DNA of 24,874 nucleotides from Pseudomonadota bacterium (GTDB taxonomy: Bacteria; Pseudomonadota; Alphaproteobacteria; Sphingomonadales; Sphingomonadaceae): NCBI GenBank assembly GCA_023387085.1, contig JAEWIL010000024.1:1-24874 (forward strand), written 5' to 3'. Under the pieces are notes generated by a model. The model had not been told where the DNA came from. It saw nothing but the letters and a program-made list of their open reading frames with translations, and searched no databases. How positions within the stretch are numbered: the stretch's first letter is position 1; every line of letters begins with the position of its first letter. The position numbers and the translations under genes were made by a program. This document shows positions 22,730 to 24,874 of the stretch, in pieces.

Positions 22730-24283
22730 ATGGCGGACGCGTCGGAGAGCTGGCCGGAGACCATCCCGCACGCGGCCAGGCTGGCCGCGGAGCGTTGGCC
22801 GGATGTTCCGGGTCTCGTCGCGGGCGACGCGAGCTGGACGTTCGCGGCCATCTGGCAGGATGCGCGCGCTGCGGCGTCGGCCATGCTCGCGAGCGGTGTC
22901 GAAGAGGGCGACAGGGTCGCGATCTGGGCGCCCAATTGCCGCGAGTGGATGCTGGCGGCGCTCGGCGCGCAAACGGCCGGGGCGACCATCGTTCCGCTCA
23001 ACACGCGGTTCAAGGGGCAGGAGGCCGGGGATATCCTGCGCCGCAGCCGGGCAAAGCTGCTTTTCGTGCCGTCCGACTTCCTTGCGACCGACTATCGCGC
23101 GCTGCTTTCCGGCGAGACGCTCCCCGACCTTGCCGAGATCGTGACGCTCGATGCCGGCTGGGAGGCCTTCGCCGCGCGCGGACGCGGTGCGGACGATCCG
23201 CTGGTCGATGCCGCGCTTGCGCGCCTCACTGGCGACCATATCGCCGACATCATCTTCACCTCGGGGACGACGGGCCGCCCGAAAGGCGCGCTTTCGGCGC
23301 ACCGCCAGGTCACGCGCAACTTCGGCGACTGGGCGGTTCGCGTCGATCTCCAGGCGGGCGATCGCTACCTCATCGTCAATCCCTTCTTCCACACGTTCGG
23401 CTACAAGGCGGGCTGGACAGCCTGTCTTCTTCGCGGCGCGACGATCGTGCCGCAGCCCATATTCGATGCGGCCGAAACGGCGCGGCTGATCGAAAGCCAC
23501 CGGATCAGTTTCATCCCCGGACCGCCGACCATCTACCAGTCGCTGCTGCAGGAACTCGCGGGCGACAAGCCGCGCGACTTCTCGTCGCTCCGCGTCGCCG
23601 TTACCGGCGCGGCGCCGGTCGCCCCGGCGCTCGTCGAGCGCATGCGCAGCGAGCTTGGCATGTCGAACATCGTGAACGGCTATGGAATGACCGAATGCGG
23701 TGCGATCGCGATGACGCGCCAGGGCGACGATGCCGAGACGATCGCCCACACCTGCGGCTATCCGCTTCCCGGCCTCGAGGTGCGCTGCGTGGGCGAAGAC
23801 GGCCGCGATCTGCCGCCTGGCGAGGCGGGCGAGCTCTGGGTGCGCGGCCATGCGGTGATGCGCGGCTATCTCGACGATCCCGCCGCGACCGCCGAGGCGA
23901 TCGATGCCGATGGCTGGCTGCATACCGGCGACGTCGGGACGATCGATGCACGCGGCTATCTTGCGATCACCGACCGCAAGAAGGACATGTATATCTCGGG
24001 CGGCTTCAACTGCTATCCCGCCGAGATCGAGAAACTGCTGGCTGCGCATCCGGCCATCGAGGTGGCGGCGATCGTCGGGGTGGCGGACGAGCGGCTGGGC
24101 GAGGTCGGCCGGGCCTTCGTTGTCCTGCGGCCGGGTATCACCGCCGACGAGGCAGGGGTTATCGCCTGGGCGCGGGCGAACATGGCCAATTACAAGGTTC
24201 CGCGCCATATCGAGTTCGTCGACGAACTGCCGCGCAATGCCGCCGGCAAGATATTGCGCACCGCGCTCCGGGTGCGTGCATGA
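22730..24283 (+). CDS. fadD3: HIP:CoA ligase
   Basis: A 517-residue adenylate-forming acyl-CoA synthetase. The ATP-binding loop is FTSGTTGRPKGA (residues 176-187); later come NPFFHTFGYKAGWTACLLRG, GPPTIYQSLLQEL, the TGD motif (WLHTGDVG) and the catalytic lysine K507 in LPRNAAGKIL. The region around FHTFGYKAG and PGPPTIYQSLL is like FadD3 of M. tuberculosis as I recall it, which activates the propionate side of HIP with CoA and so starts C/D-ring degradation. ATG 22730 is 7 bp after the thiolase stop, with GAGGC upstream; the open frame back to 22658 is a shadow. It overlaps the transporter gene by 4 bp (ATGA). Confidence 0.94.
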   Translation: MADASESWPETIPHAARLAAERWPDVPGLVAGDASWTFAAIWQDARAAASAMLASGVEEGDRVAIWAPNCREWMLAALGAQTAGATIVPLNTRFKGQEAGDILRRSRAKLLFVPSDFLATDYRALLSGETLPDLAEIVTLDAGWEAFAARGRGADDPLVDAALARLTGDHIADIIFTSGTTGRPKGALSAHRQVTRNFGDWAVRVDLQAGDRYLIVNPFFHTFGYKAGWTACLLRGATIVPQPIFDAAETARLIESHRISFIPGPPTIYQSLLQELAGDKPRDFSSLRVAVTGAAPVAPALVERMRSELGMSNIVNGYGMTECGAIAMTRQGDDAETIAHTCGYPLPGLEVRCVGEDGRDLPPGEAGELWVRGHAVMRGYLDDPAATAEAIDADGWLHTGDVGTIDARGYLAITDRKKDMYISGGFNCYPAEIEKLLAAHPAIEVAAIVGVADERLGEVGRAFVVLRPGITADEAGVIAWARANMANYKVPRHIEFVDELPRNAAGKILRTALRVRA

Positions 24284-24874
24284 GCGGGCAGGCATCGCGA
24301 GGCTACGCCCTCTATATTCTCGTGCTGCTGCTCGCTCTTCTGTCGCTGAGCTATGCCGACCGTTACCTCTTCTCGATCCTGATACCTTCTATCAAGGCCG
24401 AGTTCGGAGCCAGCGACGCGGTGCTTGGTCTCATCGCGGGTCCGGGGTTCATCGTCAGCTATATCCTCTTCACCATGCCGCTCGCCCGTCTCGCGGACCT
24501 CTGGTCGCGTCGGCGCGTCCTCGCCCTGTCGGCGGCGGTGTGGAGCGCCGCCACCGCGGCATGCGGCCTTGCGCTCAATATCTGGCAGGTCGCGGCGGCA
24601 CGCGTGATTGTCGGGGTCGGCGAGGCCGGAGCGATGCCGCCCGCCCAGTCGATTGTCGCAAGTCTCTTCTCCGAGAAGAGACGCAGCAGCGCGCTCGGTG
24701 TTTTGACCGCCGCGCCCTATATCGGGACCGTTGCGGGACTTGCCGGCGGTGGCGCCCTCGCGGCGATCGTCGGCTGGCGCGACGCTTTCCTCTGGCTCGC
24801 GCTGCCGGGGCTGCCCCTGGCGCTGCTCATGCTGATGACGGGGCCGCGGCGCGCCGCATCCCCGAGTTCTGCGG
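24280..24874 (+). CDS. MFS transporter, N-terminal part
   Basis: The first 198 codons of a major facilitator superfamily protein; the rest lies beyond the right edge. A hydrophobic helix (YILVLLLALLSLSYADRYLF) is followed by about five more, with the loop 2-3 motif PLARLADLWSRRRVL and the RVIVGVGEAGAMPP segment in helix 4-5 typical of spinster-like/hexuronate-type carriers. ATG 24280 overlaps the fadD3 stop as ATGA, so it is translationally coupled to the steroid operon. Uptake of steroids or export of an intermediate is likely from position, but the substrate cannot be read from the sequence. Confidence 0.88.
   Translation, partial: MSGQASRGYALYILVLLLALLSLSYADRYLFSILIPSIKAEFGASDAVLGLIAGPGFIVSYILFTMPLARLADLWSRRRVLALSAAVWSAATAACGLALNIWQVAAARVIVGVGEAGAMPPAQSIVASLFSEKRRSSALGVLTAAPYIGTVAGLAGGGALAAIVGWRDAFLWLALPGLPLALLMLMTGPRRAASPSSA

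Noticed and set aside
21364..23013. 549-codon minus-strand open frame opposite the isomerase, thiolase and fadD3 start
   Set aside because: It spans three real genes in antisense and has no recognisable motif.
22559..24295. 578-codon minus-strand open frame opposite fadD3
   Set aside because: It mirrors fadD3, whose motifs are all intact on the plus strand; no ribosome site or domain supports the antisense frame.
1..24874. Search for mobile elements, CRISPR arrays, tRNA or rRNA genes
   Set aside because: No transposase, integrase, terminal inverted repeats, regularly spaced repeats or tRNA-like cloverleaf were noticed. Almost the whole window is accounted for by catabolic genes.

Overview
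The window is a dense catabolic locus, with well over 95% of bases coding. Base composition is GC-rich, roughly two thirds G+C by eye. Gene content and style (tight ATGA, GTGA and TTGA overlaps, G/C-ending codons, steroid genes of the 9,10-seco pathway) suggest a Gram-negative alphaproteobacterium, most likely a steroid-degrading sphingomonad. That taxonomic placement is inference, because no rRNA or housekeeping marker is present.

Layout: two divergent operons read outward from one 159-bp control region (7059-7217). The leftward operon (7058 down to 1) encodes a HsaA-type flavin monooxygenase, HsaD, HsaE, HsaG, HsaF, an NADPH-dependent FMN reductase, a Kst4D-like FAD steroid dehydrogenase and the start of an SDR that runs off the left edge. 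The rightward operon (7218 to beyond 24874) encodes, in order: an SDR, HsaC, IpdA, IpdB, an atypical crotonase, IpdC, EchA20, a FadE31-like/short acyl-CoA dehydrogenase pair, FadA6, an HSD17B4-type SDR, a second short/FadE30-like acyl-CoA dehydrogenase pair, IpdF, a MaoC hydratase, a ketosteroid isomerase with an apparent signal peptide, a second thiolase, FadD3 and the start of an MFS transporter.

How the genes work together: the isomerase and the Kst4D-like enzyme would tailor Δ5- or 5α-3-ketosteroids at the A/B rings. HsaA, perhaps with the adjacent FMN reductase, hydroxylates the aromatised A ring of 3-HSA; HsaC cleaves the catechol; HsaD hydrolyses the product to a C6 dienoate and the C/D-ring acid HIP. 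HsaE, HsaF and HsaG turn the C6 piece into pyruvate and propionyl-CoA. FadD3 activates HIP with CoA, and IpdF, FadE30, EchA20, IpdC, IpdAB, the second acyl-CoA dehydrogenase pair and FadA6 open rings D and C and shorten the product by beta-oxidation. Ring hydroxylase kshAB, a KstD-type delta-1 dehydrogenase, a classical HsaB, side-chain genes and any regulator are not in this window.

The content is a known pathway rather than a wholly new system. The most unusual points are the predicted exported ketosteroid isomerase, the SsuE-type FMN reductase in the place of HsaB, a Glu in place of the catalytic Asp in HsaD, a crotonase lacking both canonical glutamates, and paired repeats in the shared control region. 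Comparisons to named Mycobacterium tuberculosis and Rhodococcus proteins are from memory of those families, not from a database search.
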